In this document: positions 26,659-35,715 of the stretch, piece after piece
Layout: the number at the start of each line of letters is the position of its first letter
Position numbering within the stretch: position 1 is the first letter of the stretch
Origin: Helicobacter sp.
Lineage (GTDB): Bacteria > Campylobacterota > Campylobacteria > Campylobacterales > Helicobacteraceae
Length of the DNA stretch: 64,000 bases
Direction of reading: 5' to 3'
NCBI RefSeq assembly: GCF_014799995.1
Contig: NZ_JAAVGY010000003.1
Location: 1 to 64,000 of the forward strand
Position numbers and translations under genes: made by a program
The notes under the pieces: generated by a model
The model's input: the letters and a program-made list of their open reading frames with translations, nothing else
The model's database searches: none
Told to the model about the DNA's origin: nothing

Positions 26659-27385
26659 CAAAAAAATTATTGAATGCAAAAATGTTAAATTTTATTTTAC
26701 CAAAGAACGAATTTTGTATAATGTGGATTGGACGATTTGTGAAGGTGATTTTTGGGCAGTCATTGGACCAAATGGCGGTGGCAAAAGCACATTGGCGCGT
26801 CTTTTAGTCGGATTATTGAAGCCCACAGGTGGCGAAATCATCAAAAGTAAAGATTTGCAGATTGGTTATGTGCCACAAAATACTTTTTTAAATCGTCATT
26901 TCCCTATTACGGCACTTGAGGTTGTGATGATGGGATTTTTAAAACCAAAACTTTTTGGTGGATTGTTGCCCAAAAATGCAAAAGAAATCGCAATGGAGAA
27001 ATTAAAGCAATTCCATATGGAATCTTATGCGTATAAAAAAGTGGGAGAACTTTCTGGAGGGCAACGTCAAAGAGTGTTGATTGCGCGTGCATTGTGTGGG
27101 AATCCGAATCTTTTGATCTTAGATGAACCCACCGCAAGTATAGACCAGAAAAACCAAAAAGAAATCTATGATTTGTTGCGACAAATCAATCAAGAAAAGA
27201 CTATCATAATGATTAGTCACGATGTATCTGTTTTGCTAAGTTGCGCAAAAAAAGTTTTATATGTTAATAAAGAAGTTACGACACATAACTTGCCAAGCAA
27301 TATGAATGTTCCTTGCGATTCTCATAGAGAAAGCGAACATTTTTGCGAAGTGGAGCTTATGGGTTTGTGGAACTCTAAAGTTTAG
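26642..27385 (+). CDS. znuC: Metal ABC transporter ATP-binding protein (ZnuC-like)
   Basis: ATPase of a zinc/manganese-type importer. Walker A is GPNGGGKSTLAR, the Q-loop is VPQNTFLNRHFPITALEVVMMG, the signature is LSGGQRQRVLIARAL, Walker B is LLILDEPTASID and the switch is MISHD. ATG 26642 lies inside the end of the previous gene; a GTG at 26630 would add four residues. The permease follows only after mqo. No periplasmic binding protein gene is in the window. Confidence 0.88.
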   Translation: MQIQNDKKIIECKNVKFYFTKERILYNVDWTICEGDFWAVIGPNGGGKSTLARLLVGLLKPTGGEIIKSKDLQIGYVPQNTFLNRHFPITALEVVMMGFLKPKLFGGLLPKNAKEIAMEKLKQFHMESYAYKKVGELSGGQRQRVLIARALCGNPNLLILDEPTASIDQKNQKEIYDLLRQINQEKTIIMISHDVSVLLSCAKKVLYVNKEVTTHNLPSNMNVPCDSHRESEHFCEVELMGLWNSKV

Positions 27386-27394
27386 GAGGTAAAA

Positions 27395-28753
27395 ATGAAT
27401 AATTCTTATGATGTGGCAATTATTGGAGGTGGGATTTCTGGAAGTGCATTATTTTATGTTTTGACGCATTATACAGATTTGAAAAGAGTGATTTTGCTAG
27501 AAAAGTATTCCGAGCCCGCATCACTTAGCTCTAGTGGCAATAACAATTCTCAAACCATTCACGCAGGAGATATTGAAACAAATTATACCTTTGAAAAAGC
27601 GAAAAAGGTCGCAAGGTCGGCAAAAATGCTAGTCTCTTACGCACTCTTTCATCAACTACAAAACAAAAGTATCTTTGAATATCAAAAAATAGCAATTGGT
27701 GTAGGCGATAAAGAAGTAGAATTTATGCAAAAACGTCATCAAGAATTTAAAGAAATTTATCCAGAATTGGAATTTTTTACCAAAGAGGACATTAAGGAGA
27801 TTGAACCCAATGTCATTAAAATGGCAGACGGGAGTGATAGGGTAGAAAATGTCGTAGCTTCTGGAGTGCGCAAGAGTTTTTGTGCAATGAATTTTTGTTC
27901 TGTGGCGCATCATATGATTGAACAAAGCGTATTTGGTGAGCACAAAGCAGAGTTTAATTATCAAGTGAGAGATATTATCAAGCAAGGAGATGGAAAATAT
28001 ACATTGCGCGCAAAAGACAAAGAGCCCATTACTGCATCTTTTGTGCTTGTGAATGCGGGTGCGCATTCCTTGCTTTTGGCGCAAAATATGGGATTTGGTT
28101 TGGATCTTGGTTGTCTGCCTGTGGCGGGTAGCTTTTTCTTTATCCCAAGTGATAAACTAAGGGGCAAAGTCTATACGGTGCAACACCCAAAATTGCCCTT
28201 TGCAGCAATTCACGGAGACCCTGATGTCGTGGCAAATGGGAAGAATCGCTTAGGTCCGACAGCCCTTTCCTTGCCGAAACTAGAGAGATTCAAGCCCGGA
28301 ACTTATTTAGATTTCTTTAAAACTTCCGGTTTTGGAGAGGCGGCGACAACTAAAATTATGTGGGATTTGTTTTCAGATAGTGAGATTCGTAATTATATTT
28401 TACGAAATTTCTTGTATGAAATCCCAATAATTGGTAAAAAATTCTTTATCAAAGAGGCACAAAAAATTATTCCCTCTCTGACTTTAGAGGAATTAACCTA
28501 TGCTAGTGGTTTTGGTGGAATCCGTCCGCAAGTGCTTGATAAGAAACAAAAAAAGCTCATCTTGGGTGAGAAAAAGATTCAAAGTGGAGAGGGCATTACC
28601 TTTAATATGACTCCAAGCCCCGGTGCGACAAGCTGCATACGCAATGCCCTCATTGATATGCTTGAGATTACAAAATATCTTAATGCTAATGTGAAAATGG
28701 ATAGAATTAAGCTTGAATTAAATGAAGAAAATTTGGAGTGGCTAGTTGATTGA
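27395..28753 (+). CDS. mqo: Malate:quinone oxidoreductase
   Basis: FAD-dependent peripheral membrane enzyme that oxidises malate to oxaloacetate and reduces quinone, replacing malate dehydrogenase in the TCA cycle. The dinucleotide-binding motif is VAIIGGGISGSAL, then SSSGNNNSQTIHAGDIETNY, VNAGAHSLLLAQ, GSFFFIPS and YASGFGGIRPQ. It has 452 residues, close to the H. pylori/Campylobacter form. A strong AGGAGG lies before the ATG. It is inserted between znuC and znuB and overlaps znuB by 8 bases. Confidence 0.93.
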   Translation: MNNSYDVAIIGGGISGSALFYVLTHYTDLKRVILLEKYSEPASLSSSGNNNSQTIHAGDIETNYTFEKAKKVARSAKMLVSYALFHQLQNKSIFEYQKIAIGVGDKEVEFMQKRHQEFKEIYPELEFFTKEDIKEIEPNVIKMADGSDRVENVVASGVRKSFCAMNFCSVAHHMIEQSVFGEHKAEFNYQVRDIIKQGDGKYTLRAKDKEPITASFVLVNAGAHSLLLAQNMGFGLDLGCLPVAGSFFFIPSDKLRGKVYTVQHPKLPFAAIHGDPDVVANGKNRLGPTALSLPKLERFKPGTYLDFFKTSGFGEAATTKIMWDLFSDSEIRNYILRNFLYEIPIIGKKFFIKEAQKIIPSLTLEELTYASGFGGIRPQVLDKKQKKLILGEKKIQSGEGITFNMTPSPGATSCIRNALIDMLEITKYLNANVKMDRIKLELNEENLEWLVD

Positions 28754-29561
28754 TCTTTTAGGATATACTTTTGTGCAAAATGCTCTTTGGGGTGCGTTTT
28801 GCACGAGTATTATTTGTGGAATCATCGGCGCACTTGTTGTAACGAATCGTATGGTATTTGTTGCAGGAGGGATTGCTCATAGTGTGTATGGAGGGGTTGG
28901 AATCGCAGCGTTTTTGGGCTTGCCAATCTTGGTTGGGGCAATGGGGTTTAGCGTATTTTGTGCGATTCTTTTAGCCTATATGCTGCTTTTTGCAAAAGAG
29001 CGTTTGGATTCTCTTATTGGCTCATTATGGGCATTTGGTATGGCATTGGGTATCATTCTAGTGGAATTAACTCCGGGCTACAATAAGGATTTTATGGGAT
29101 ACTTGTTTGGTAGTATTTTGAGCATTACAGAGAATGATATTTATCTTATGGCTTGTTTTGGTTTGTTTCTAATTGTTTTTGTTTGGCTTAACTATCGGGT
29201 GATTTTGGGAATTTCTTATGATAGTGAATTTACGCAACTGCAAGGCATTAATACAAGATTTTTTAGCGTCTTTTTGATGATTTTAATTGCATTGGGGATT
29301 GTGATTTCTATGCGTTCAGTCGGGATTATCCTCATTGTGGCACTTTTGAGCATACCGGCTTATTGCAGTGAAATCTTTACAACTTCTCTTGCAAAAATGA
29401 TGTTAGGAGCGAGTTTGATTTCATTGGTTTGTATGCTATGTGGAATCGCGCTAGCTTATTTTTATGACTTACAAGCAGGGGCTAGCATTGTGATGATTCT
29501 GTCTATTTTTTCTTTCGTTGTAGCTCTTTTTCATTATTTTAAAAAACTTCAAACAACTTAA
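28746..29561 (+). CDS. znuB: Metal ABC transporter permease (ZnuB-like)
   Basis: Membrane component of the importer whose ATPase is ZnuC. It has 271 residues and about eight hydrophobic helices; conserved stretches are GIIGALVVTNRMVFVAGGIAHS and the ABC-3 family SMRSVGIILIVALLSIPA. The TTG start lies inside the mqo 3' end (8-base overlap), implying translational coupling. Metal specificity (zinc or manganese) is uncertain. Confidence 0.88.
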   Translation: MIDLLGYTFVQNALWGAFCTSIICGIIGALVVTNRMVFVAGGIAHSVYGGVGIAAFLGLPILVGAMGFSVFCAILLAYMLLFAKERLDSLIGSLWAFGMALGIILVELTPGYNKDFMGYLFGSILSITENDIYLMACFGLFLIVFVWLNYRVILGISYDSEFTQLQGINTRFFSVFLMILIALGIVISMRSVGIILIVALLSIPAYCSEIFTTSLAKMMLGASLISLVCMLCGIALAYFYDLQAGASIVMILSIFSFVVALFHYFKKLQTT

Positions 29562-29570
29562 AGGATTGCT

Positions 29571-29792
29571 ATGCAAGATAAAAAACAACAAGATAACTTA
29601 GAACGCGCACAGGCTACGGCAACAAAAGCAATTAAGATTTCTTTAATTGCCTGCTGTGTCGTGATTATTTTTGCCTCACTTAGTCTTTGGGTGTTATTAA
29701 ACCAAATTACCGCAACAGCAAATTTGGTCAAAATGCAAAAGGAATATGAAATCCGCCTTGAAAACCTAGAAAAGCATTATAATGAAAAATAA
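29571..29792 (+). CDS. Small single-span membrane protein (DUF5408-like)
   Basis: A 73-residue protein with a charged N-terminus, one transmembrane helix (about 24–46: ISLIACCVVIIFASLSLWVLL) and a C-terminal coiled coil ending LENLEKHYNEK. It resembles small Helicobacter proteins labelled DUF5408; function unknown. AAAGGA precedes the ATG, and its stop overlaps the start of the DMT transporter, so it belongs to the znu transcript. Confidence 0.65.
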   Translation: MQDKKQQDNLERAQATATKAIKISLIACCVVIIFASLSLWVLLNQITATANLVKMQKEYEIRLENLEKHYNEK

Positions 29793-30699
29793 TCTTTTTT
29801 ATTTTTTGCTTGTAGTAACAATGAGCTTTTGGGGCACTTCGTGGGCTGCTAGCAAAGTATTAGTTGAGTATGCAAGTGCGGATATAGTTACCTTTTGGCG
29901 TTTCTTTTTCGCTTTTGTCGCCTCTTTTTTCATCGTGATTTTTTTAAGGATTCCTTTGCGTCTTGATAGGCAATCTCTTAAATTTCTCTTACTAACTGCT
30001 CTTTGCAATGGCTTGTATTCTTTGATGTATTTTATCGGCTTAAACTATGGTAGTGCGGGGAAAAGTGGTGTGCTTGTGCAGGCTTTAATTCCTGTGTTTG
30101 CTTATCTTTTGACTTTTGGTCTTTATAAGATTAAAAAAGATTCCACAAAAAAAATGAAAAAGAACGAAATCTTAGGCTTATTTTTAGGAATCCTTGCAGG
30201 GCTTTGTCTGCTAAACTTAGGGAGTTGGCAGCAGCTTTTTGGCAAGTTTAATTTACTTTTTGTGTTTTGCGCATTGGATTGGGCAATCCTAACGCTTATA
30301 AGTCGGAATATCAAAATCCACCCTGTGGCGATTAATTTCTATGTTACATTTTTTAGCGTGCTTTTGTGTTCGCCTATTTTCGTCTTTCAACCGGCAATGT
30401 TGGATATTTTTACTTTTGAGCCTAGATTCTGGTGGATGATGTTTATTGTGGCGGTCTTATCTACGGCGATTGGAACAAGTATTTATTATTTAGGAGTTGC
30501 GCGTATAGGGGCAGCGCAAGCAAGCTCGTTTAATTTGCTTGTTCCTGTTACGGCGTTGGTGAGTAGTTTTATTATTTTAGATGAGATTCCAAGTGCTTTA
30601 ACGCTCATTGGAGGAAGTATTGCAGTTTTTGCAACTTATCTTATCAACCTTTATCAGCCTAGACATTTTCAAGTTTTCAATCGGTTTTGGAGAAAATAG
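29782..30699 (+). CDS. EamA/DMT family transporter
   Basis: Inner-membrane protein of 305 residues with ten predicted helices in two EamA repeats. The first begins FWGTSWAASKVLVEYASADIVTFWRF; the second contains STAIGTSIYYLGVARIGAAQASSFNLLVPVTALVSSFIILDE. Members export metabolites or amino acids; substrate unknown. It overlaps the small membrane protein by 11 bases and converges on the PilJ-type gene with a two-base gap. Confidence 0.85.
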   Translation: MKNNLFYFLLVVTMSFWGTSWAASKVLVEYASADIVTFWRFFFAFVASFFIVIFLRIPLRLDRQSLKFLLLTALCNGLYSLMYFIGLNYGSAGKSGVLVQALIPVFAYLLTFGLYKIKKDSTKKMKKNEILGLFLGILAGLCLLNLGSWQQLFGKFNLLFVFCALDWAILTLISRNIKIHPVAINFYVTFFSVLLCSPIFVFQPAMLDIFTFEPRFWWMMFIVAVLSTAIGTSIYYLGVARIGAAQASSFNLLVPVTALVSSFIILDEIPSALTLIGGSIAVFATYLINLYQPRHFQVFNRFWRK

Positions 30700-30701
30700 G
30701 G

Positions 30702-32039
30702 CTACTCGCAACAATTTTCCATTTCTTCTAGGATTCTGTGAAGCTTGTCAAGCAATCTTGCGGTAATGATAAGCTGTTCGCTAGATTGGATTGCAATGTC
30801 TTCGCTTAGGCTGATAGAATTTTCTATGCTCTTGCGTCTTTCTTCGCTAATTTTTGCAAAGGCAAGTTTATGCCGAATCTCCTCACTAATGTTTGTGATT
30901 TCCTCATTAATCAGTTCGCTCAAATCAATGGCTTGTTTGGAAGTTTTTTTGGTTGATTCTATTTGCTGCAAGAAATGTGAGAGATTCTGCGAGGCTTGGG
31001 AAAGTTCGCTTTCTCCCTCTAGTTGAATAGTTTCGGCTAGATTACTATTGAGCTTTCCGCTTGCAAGAAGTTGTATTTTGTTTAGGAAATGTTTTAAATG
31101 TGTTTTAATGCGCAAGAGATTGTCAAGAGAATAGAGTGCAAGCAGAAGCATAATAAAAGCCGCAGTATATTGGAATTTTTCTAAATAAGTGCGCAAGTGA
31201 ATAGAAATATCCGAATAAAGATTGACCGTCCAGTCTATTTCGTCTAAAATAGCGGTATTTTGTGTGGTGATTTGCTTTAAATCCCTCACAATATGTTCTT
31301 GCAAGCCCAATACCTTGTCAATATGTTGGGAATAGATTTGCCAAAATTCATAAGCTTCTTGAATGGATTTTGCAAGTTTTGGAGTGCGTTTGTAGGTGGA
31401 ATTTTGATAAAAATCTGTGATAATCGTATCATAGAGATTATAACTCTCTTTAAAATCACGATAGGATTTATCATTCCAAATGTAGAGATGGTGCATCATT
31501 AAATATGCCATACGTTGCGTGAGCATACGTTGGCGTCCAGAATCGTCAATCAGGTTGCTAGATATTTGGGATTCCACCATTGCTTTGACGATATTGTCAG
31601 ATAAAATAAGCATTTTAGTATTGTTTTCATCTAAAAATTTTCTATCCTCATAAAGCTTGCTAGAAATATCCTTAAAATCTTCTACCAATGCTTTAAAGTC
31701 TATCCATCGCGTATTGATTGCTTCTAGTTTTGTGATAATGGCTTGTTTGGTTGGAGGATTAATGTCTTTTGTGTCATCGCCAAAGCGCAGAATATGTAGG
31801 TTATTTTCAAATTCTTCTATCGCTAAGTTGAGTGCAGTATAGTCTTGACTATTTTGAGAATTTATCATAAAGATTTCTTTTGTGATTTTCTGTGTCAGCA
31901 TTCGCTCTTTTCCGGCAATATTAATAATATAGCCATCTTGGATTCCAAGTCGGTTGATAAAGATGACAGATAAAATCATCACAGAGATACAAAAAGTAGT
32001 GAGAATCCCAAGTATAATGAGGCGAATTGTAATAGTCAT
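30702..32039 (-). CDS. PilJ/NarX-type P-box sensor protein without output domain
   Basis: Membrane protein of 445 residues. TM1 (about 8–28) is followed by a periplasmic region with two PilJ-type (PF13675) modules, each opening with a P-box-like motif, NIAGKERMLTQ (40–50) and DDSGRQRMLTQRM (165–177). These resemble the NxAGxxRMxSxR nitrate/nitrite-binding box of NarX/NarQ. TM2 is at about 290–308, then a HAMP-like helix and coiled coil to the C-terminus. There is no kinase, methyl-accepting or GGDEF domain. It is two bases downstream of a Crp/Fnr regulator gene, so a nitrogen-oxide signalling pair is plausible but unproven. Confidence 0.75.
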   Translation of the reverse strand: MTITIRLIILGILTTFCISVMILSVIFINRLGIQDGYIINIAGKERMLTQKITKEIFMINSQNSQDYTALNLAIEEFENNLHILRFGDDTKDINPPTKQAIITKLEAINTRWIDFKALVEDFKDISSKLYEDRKFLDENNTKMLILSDNIVKAMVESQISSNLIDDSGRQRMLTQRMAYLMMHHLYIWNDKSYRDFKESYNLYDTIITDFYQNSTYKRTPKLAKSIQEAYEFWQIYSQHIDKVLGLQEHIVRDLKQITTQNTAILDEIDWTVNLYSDISIHLRTYLEKFQYTAAFIMLLLALYSLDNLLRIKTHLKHFLNKIQLLASGKLNSNLAETIQLEGESELSQASQNLSHFLQQIESTKKTSKQAIDLSELINEEITNISEEIRHKLAFAKISEERRKSIENSISLSEDIAIQSSEQLIITARLLDKLHRILEEMENCCE

Positions 32040-32041
32040 TG

Positions 32042-32701
32042 CTAATCCTGTTTAAAAATATCGTAAAGTTTTTGTGGGTTTAATATTTCAATTTTTCCTT
32101 GTTTGTTGGTGCTTATAATATTGTCCCGATGAAGTTTTTTAAGCGTTCTTGAGAGCGTTTCGGGTTGGATATTTAAAAAACTTGCATTTTCTTGTTTTTT
32201 GTATGTGTTAAAACTCTCCAAATGAAAATAAAGACTCCAAGCAATCTTAGCTGTGCTATCAAAGATGAGGTTTTTTTGGATTACTTCCTCAAAGAGTTGG
32301 AGTTTTTTGAGAGTTTCTTTAAAAAATAAAGCCAAAATGCGAGGATTTGTCCTTAAGGCTTGGGCTAGCTTCTCGCCATCAAAGCACGCAATAAGGGAAT
32401 CTTGCAGACATTCAATATTAGCAAAAGAAACGAATTTCCCACAATTTTCTAAGTTCAAATCTAGCAATAATCCATTCTCTAAAAGTCCCAAAAAGATTTC
32501 GTTTTCAAAGCGATTGACTTTGTAGAGCTTCAATAAGCCTTTGACACAATAAAACAACGCATTCACTTCTGTTTGCTCATAAAGCACGATTTGCTTAGGA
32601 GTGAAAGTTTTGAAAGTTACGATTTTGTTTAATTCCAATAAATCCTTTTGCTCAAGCGTGTTAAAAGGCGCAAAAGATTCTAAAGATTCAAAGACTTGCA
32701 A
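32042..32701 (-). CDS. Crp/Fnr family transcriptional regulator
   Basis: A 219-residue DNA-binding regulator with an N-terminal cyclic-nucleotide-binding-type beta-roll (about 15–120, EQTEVNALFYCVKGLLKLYKV), a dimerisation helix and a C-terminal winged helix. FLNIQPETLSRTLKKLHRDN is the recognition helix (E..SR pattern of Crp/Fnr). There is no FNR-type N-terminal cysteine cluster, so it is nearer to NssR/Crp types. It lies upstream of the P-box sensor and overlaps the preceding gene by 14 bases. Confidence 0.85.
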   Translation of the reverse strand: MQVFESLESFAPFNTLEQKDLLELNKIVTFKTFTPKQIVLYEQTEVNALFYCVKGLLKLYKVNRFENEIFLGLLENGLLLDLNLENCGKFVSFANIECLQDSLIACFDGEKLAQALRTNPRILALFFKETLKKLQLFEEVIQKNLIFDSTAKIAWSLYFHLESFNTYKKQENASFLNIQPETLSRTLKKLHRDNIISTNKQGKIEILNPQKLYDIFKQD

Positions 32702-33071
32702 AAATCACCCCGTCTATACCATATTTTGCAATGGTTTCAATCTCTTCTTCCTCTTGGATACAAAATAAAATCTTTGCGTCAAAAAGATAAGTTTCTGCGA
32801 GATTCTGCAAGGTTTTCGCAAGGTCTATTTCTTTGCAAAGTAAGAATCGCACATTTAAATTGATAAGCAGAAGTGCCTCTTTGACACTGCTGACAAGACT
32901 TGCATAGGCAAGAGTATTGTCGCAACAAAAACGCGCTAAAGATAAAGTTTGCTGAAAGGAATCGCAAGCAAGCACCAAAAAATCAGAGGGCAATGTTTTG
33001 GCGATTTGCTCTTTAGAATGAATCGTGAGGATATTTAAGGATTCAAGAGAGGGGTGGTTTAAAATCAACAT
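32688..33071 (-). CDS. Hypothetical protein, possible partial alpha/beta fold
   Basis: A 127-residue cytoplasmic protein I do not recognise. It alternates strands and helices (DFLVLACDSF, NTLAYASLV, VRFLLCKE, AKILFCIQEEEEIETIA, IDGVIFASL), suggesting a Rossmann- or half-barrel-like unit. Four of its cysteines lie at strand ends. It overlaps the Crp/Fnr start and follows the small zinc-ribbon protein by 13 bases, so it may be part of that transcript. The position is similar to H. pylori HP1065 as I recall. Confidence 0.6.
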   Translation of the reverse strand: MLILNHPSLESLNILTIHSKEQIAKTLPSDFLVLACDSFQQTLSLARFCCDNTLAYASLVSSVKEALLLINLNVRFLLCKEIDLAKTLQNLAETYLFDAKILFCIQEEEEIETIAKYGIDGVIFASL

Positions 33072-33084
33072 AGTTTATCCTTGA

Positions 33085-33288
33085 TTAGAGTGCCGCACAT
33101 TCTTTAGAGCAATAGTATTTTCCATTTTTGATGATGACTTCTTCGCTAGAAACATAAGTGCCACATTGCGTGCATTCCAGCATAATAGAATCTTGCGATT
33201 TGGAATGATTTGTTGGGGCGGTATTTTTGCGAAAAAAGAGAAGATATATCCCCACAAGCAATAAAATCAATAAAAACCATTTCAGCAT
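33085..33288 (-). CDS. PP0621-like small membrane protein with Cys4 zinc site
   Basis: A 67-residue protein with an N-terminal transmembrane helix (WFLLILLLVGIYLLFF) and a C-terminal treble-cysteine module CTQCGTYVSSE…YYCSKEC, likely binding zinc. This is the PP0621 family, often next to rsmG or queA in Campylobacterota. It overlaps the rsmG stop by 7 bases, so co-translation is likely. Function unknown. Confidence 0.72.
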   Translation of the reverse strand: MLKWFLLILLLVGIYLLFFRKNTAPTNHSKSQDSIMLECTQCGTYVSSEEVIIKNGKYYCSKECAAL

Positions 33289-33857
33289 TTCAAGTTCTCC
33301 CCTGAAATCATAAGATAATGCAATAAACCATTCTGAAAGTGCATATATTCCAAGTCTTTTGGAATCTCATTTTTAAAATTTGAACCCTTATAGAGTAGGA
33401 TAGTCGTTTCTTTGGTGATTTGCGCACGGCATTTTTCCAAAAACTCTTTTACGTTAAAGGTCGCCCTTGAAGTAATGAGATTCGGTTTGCTTTCTAGTTT
33501 TAGCAATTCTATTTTTTGACGCTTAATTGTAAAGTTTTTTAAATTTAAATTCGCTTTAACATTCTGCAAAAAAGCAGCTTTTTTTGCATTAGGTTCGCAT
33601 AGAATCGCGGGGATATTTAATGCGATTCCAAGTGGAATGCTTGGGAAGCCATTGCCACTACCAACATCTAAAAGACAGGTTTTTGTTTCTAATTTAAGTT
33701 CGTTTAAACTCAAAGGATAAAGCGAATCTTGAATGTTTTTTTGAATGCTTGGAATATCCTTTGCCCCACTTAAACTATGGATAGCATTCCAATGCAATAA
33801 TAGTTTCGCATAAGATTCTAATAATGTGATTTGTGAGTTTTGTAAAGTATAGCTCAT
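33282..33857 (-). CDS. rsmG: 16S rRNA (guanine527-N7)-methyltransferase RsmG
   Basis: SAM-dependent methyltransferase for G527 of 16S rRNA; loss is linked to streptomycin tolerance in other bacteria. It has 191 residues. Conserved motifs are LLDVGSGNGFPSIPLGIAL (SAM site), KKAAFLQNVKANLNL and NLITSRATF. It lies 8 bases after queA and overlaps the PP0621 gene. Confidence 0.93.
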   Translation of the reverse strand: MSYTLQNSQITLLESYAKLLLHWNAIHSLSGAKDIPSIQKNIQDSLYPLSLNELKLETKTCLLDVGSGNGFPSIPLGIALNIPAILCEPNAKKAAFLQNVKANLNLKNFTIKRQKIELLKLESKPNLITSRATFNVKEFLEKCRAQITKETTILLYKGSNFKNEIPKDLEYMHFQNGLLHYLMISGENLKC

Positions 33858-33865
33858 TTGGAATC

Positions 33866-34969
33866 TTATAGGATTAGCATTCCGTCTCCATAGGAGTAAA
33901 AGCGATAATTTCTCGCAATTGCCTCTTGGTAGAGCTGCTGGGTGGTTTCCAAACCAATAAAAGACGCCACAAGCATTAAGAGCGTAGTCTTTGGCAAATG
34001 AAAATTAGTAAGAAGCGCATTTGTCTTGCGCGGTTTGTTTTGTGGGTGCAAAAACAAATCGCATTCCCCGCTTAGAGCACCACTTCTAGCAAATGCTTCA
34101 ATCGTGCGTGCAGCAGTTGTCCCAATCGCGGTGATATGGGAGGCATTCTGAATCTTATTGGCGGAATCTTGCGAAAGAAAGAAATGTTCCTTGTGCATTT
34201 TGTGTTCTAAAATGTTTTCTGCGCTCACTCCTACAAAAGTTCCAGCACCCACATGGAGCGTTATTTCTGTGCTTTGGAAGTGTGCTTTAAGGTTTTGATA
34301 TGCCTCTTTGGTGAAATGCAAGGAGGCAGTAGGGGCGGCAATCGCTCCTAGATGTTTGGCAAACACGCTTTGATAGTCGTTTTTATCCGCTTGCGTGTCG
34401 TGTCGCTTGATATAAGGGGGCAAGGGAATGTGTCCAAAATGTTCTAAAAAGTTAAAAAATTCCTGACGACTTAAAGGTTCTTTTAAGGAATCCAAAGAGG
34501 GATTTGCATTAGTTTGCAGATTGGGAATCTTAAAAAACTCTGCTTCTTTGAACCCCACACCAAGCGCATCACTTGGATTGCTTTTAAGGATTCTCGCGAC
34601 AATCCCTCCCTCAAAAGCTACCCAATGTCCTACTTTCAAGCGTCCTTTGAATTGCATTAAATAAACATTGGGAGCAATTTCTTTATGAAAAAGTGCTTCA
34701 ATTTTTGCACCATTCCCATAAGGTGTTTTGGAATCTTGCACGATTTTTGTCCCATAGAGCCTTGCGGGCAAAACTTTGGTATTGTTAAACACAAGTAAAG
34801 TTTCTCGTGGGAGAAATTGCGCAAATTCCTTGAAAGTTGTGTGTGTGATTTTGTGGGTTGCGCGCTCATAAACCAATAATTTCGCTGCTTCTTTTGGGAA
34901 TATGGGGTGTGTGGCAATGCGCTCTTTTGGGAGAATGTAGTCATAGCTACTCAATTGCAATTCACGCAT
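33866..34969 (-). CDS. queA: S-adenosylmethionine:tRNA ribosyltransferase-isomerase QueA
   Basis: Converts preQ1 in tRNA to epoxyqueuosine using SAM. It has 367 residues, slightly longer than E. coli. N-terminal DYILPKERIATHPIFPKEAAKLLVY, NNTKVLPARLYG and the core TASLHFTKEAYQNL, LHVGAGTFVGV, EHKMHKEHFFL and TNFHLPKTTLLMLVASF are diagnostic. The gene lies directly after tatC with no gap and before rsmG. Confidence 0.95.
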   Translation of the reverse strand: MRELQLSSYDYILPKERIATHPIFPKEAAKLLVYERATHKITHTTFKEFAQFLPRETLLVFNNTKVLPARLYGTKIVQDSKTPYGNGAKIEALFHKEIAPNVYLMQFKGRLKVGHWVAFEGGIVARILKSNPSDALGVGFKEAEFFKIPNLQTNANPSLDSLKEPLSRQEFFNFLEHFGHIPLPPYIKRHDTQADKNDYQSVFAKHLGAIAAPTASLHFTKEAYQNLKAHFQSTEITLHVGAGTFVGVSAENILEHKMHKEHFFLSQDSANKIQNASHITAIGTTAARTIEAFARSGALSGECDLFLHPQNKPRKTNALLTNFHLPKTTLLMLVASFIGLETTQQLYQEAIARNYRFYSYGDGMLIL

Positions 34970-35713
34970 TTATTCTGTTGTCTCCTCATCGGTTTCTGGT
35001 GCTTGGTAGGGATTCACGACTTTGGCGATGAAAATAGACAATCCATAGAGCAAGACAAGCGGAATCGCCATTAAAAATTGGGAAAGCACATCAGGCGGAG
35101 TGAGGATTGCCGCGAGGATAAAAATAAACACAATGGCATATTTGAAATATTCCTTTAGCGTTCTATCTGTAATAAGTCCAATTTTGGCGAGAAAAAATGT
35201 AACCACAGGCAGTTCAAAAGAGATTCCAAAACCAACCATTAGTTTAGCAAAGAAGCTCACATATTCCCCAATGCTAGGAAGTGCGGTAAAGAGTTGAGAG
35301 CCGAAGTTAATGAGATACCCAAAGCCAATGGGAAAGGCGATATAATAAGCAAAGGCGCAACCACATAAAAAGAAAAAAGTCCCAAAGATGACAAAGGGCA
35401 AAACGAGTTTTTTTTCATTATCGTATAATCCCGGTGCGACAAAAGCCCAAATTTGCCAAAAAATCACAGGCAAAGCAAAAATAAATCCACTAAAGAATGC
35501 GACTTTAATAGCTGTAAAAAATGCTTCTCCTACTTGTGTAAAGATTACGCTTTCGCGTCCATTTGGCAGTGCAGTGCTAAGAGGGGCAACCATCCAATCT
35601 AAGATAAATTCCCAAAAATAAAAAGAAGCAAGAAAAGTAATGAGAATCGCAAGTGTGATACGAATCAGGCATTTGCGTAAATCTTGAATATGGGGCTTTA
35701 AGTCTTCAAACAT
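34970..35713 (-). CDS. tatC: Sec-independent translocase subunit TatC
   Basis: Polytopic receptor of the twin-arginine export pathway. It has 247 residues and six helices. MFEDLKPHIQDLRKCLIRI matches the conserved N-terminus (HLxELRxRL-like), FALPVIFWQIWAFVAPGLYDNEKK the first cytoplasmic loop and GISFELPVVTFFLAKIG later. It follows tatB by two bases. It is needed to export cofactor enzymes such as MsrP. Confidence 0.95.
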   Translation of the reverse strand: MFEDLKPHIQDLRKCLIRITLAILITFLASFYFWEFILDWMVAPLSTALPNGRESVIFTQVGEAFFTAIKVAFFSGFIFALPVIFWQIWAFVAPGLYDNEKKLVLPFVIFGTFFFLCGCAFAYYIAFPIGFGYLINFGSQLFTALPSIGEYVSFFAKLMVGFGISFELPVVTFFLAKIGLITDRTLKEYFKYAIVFIFILAAILTPPDVLSQFLMAIPLVLLYGLSIFIAKVVNPYQAPETDEETTE

Positions 35714-35715
35714 TT

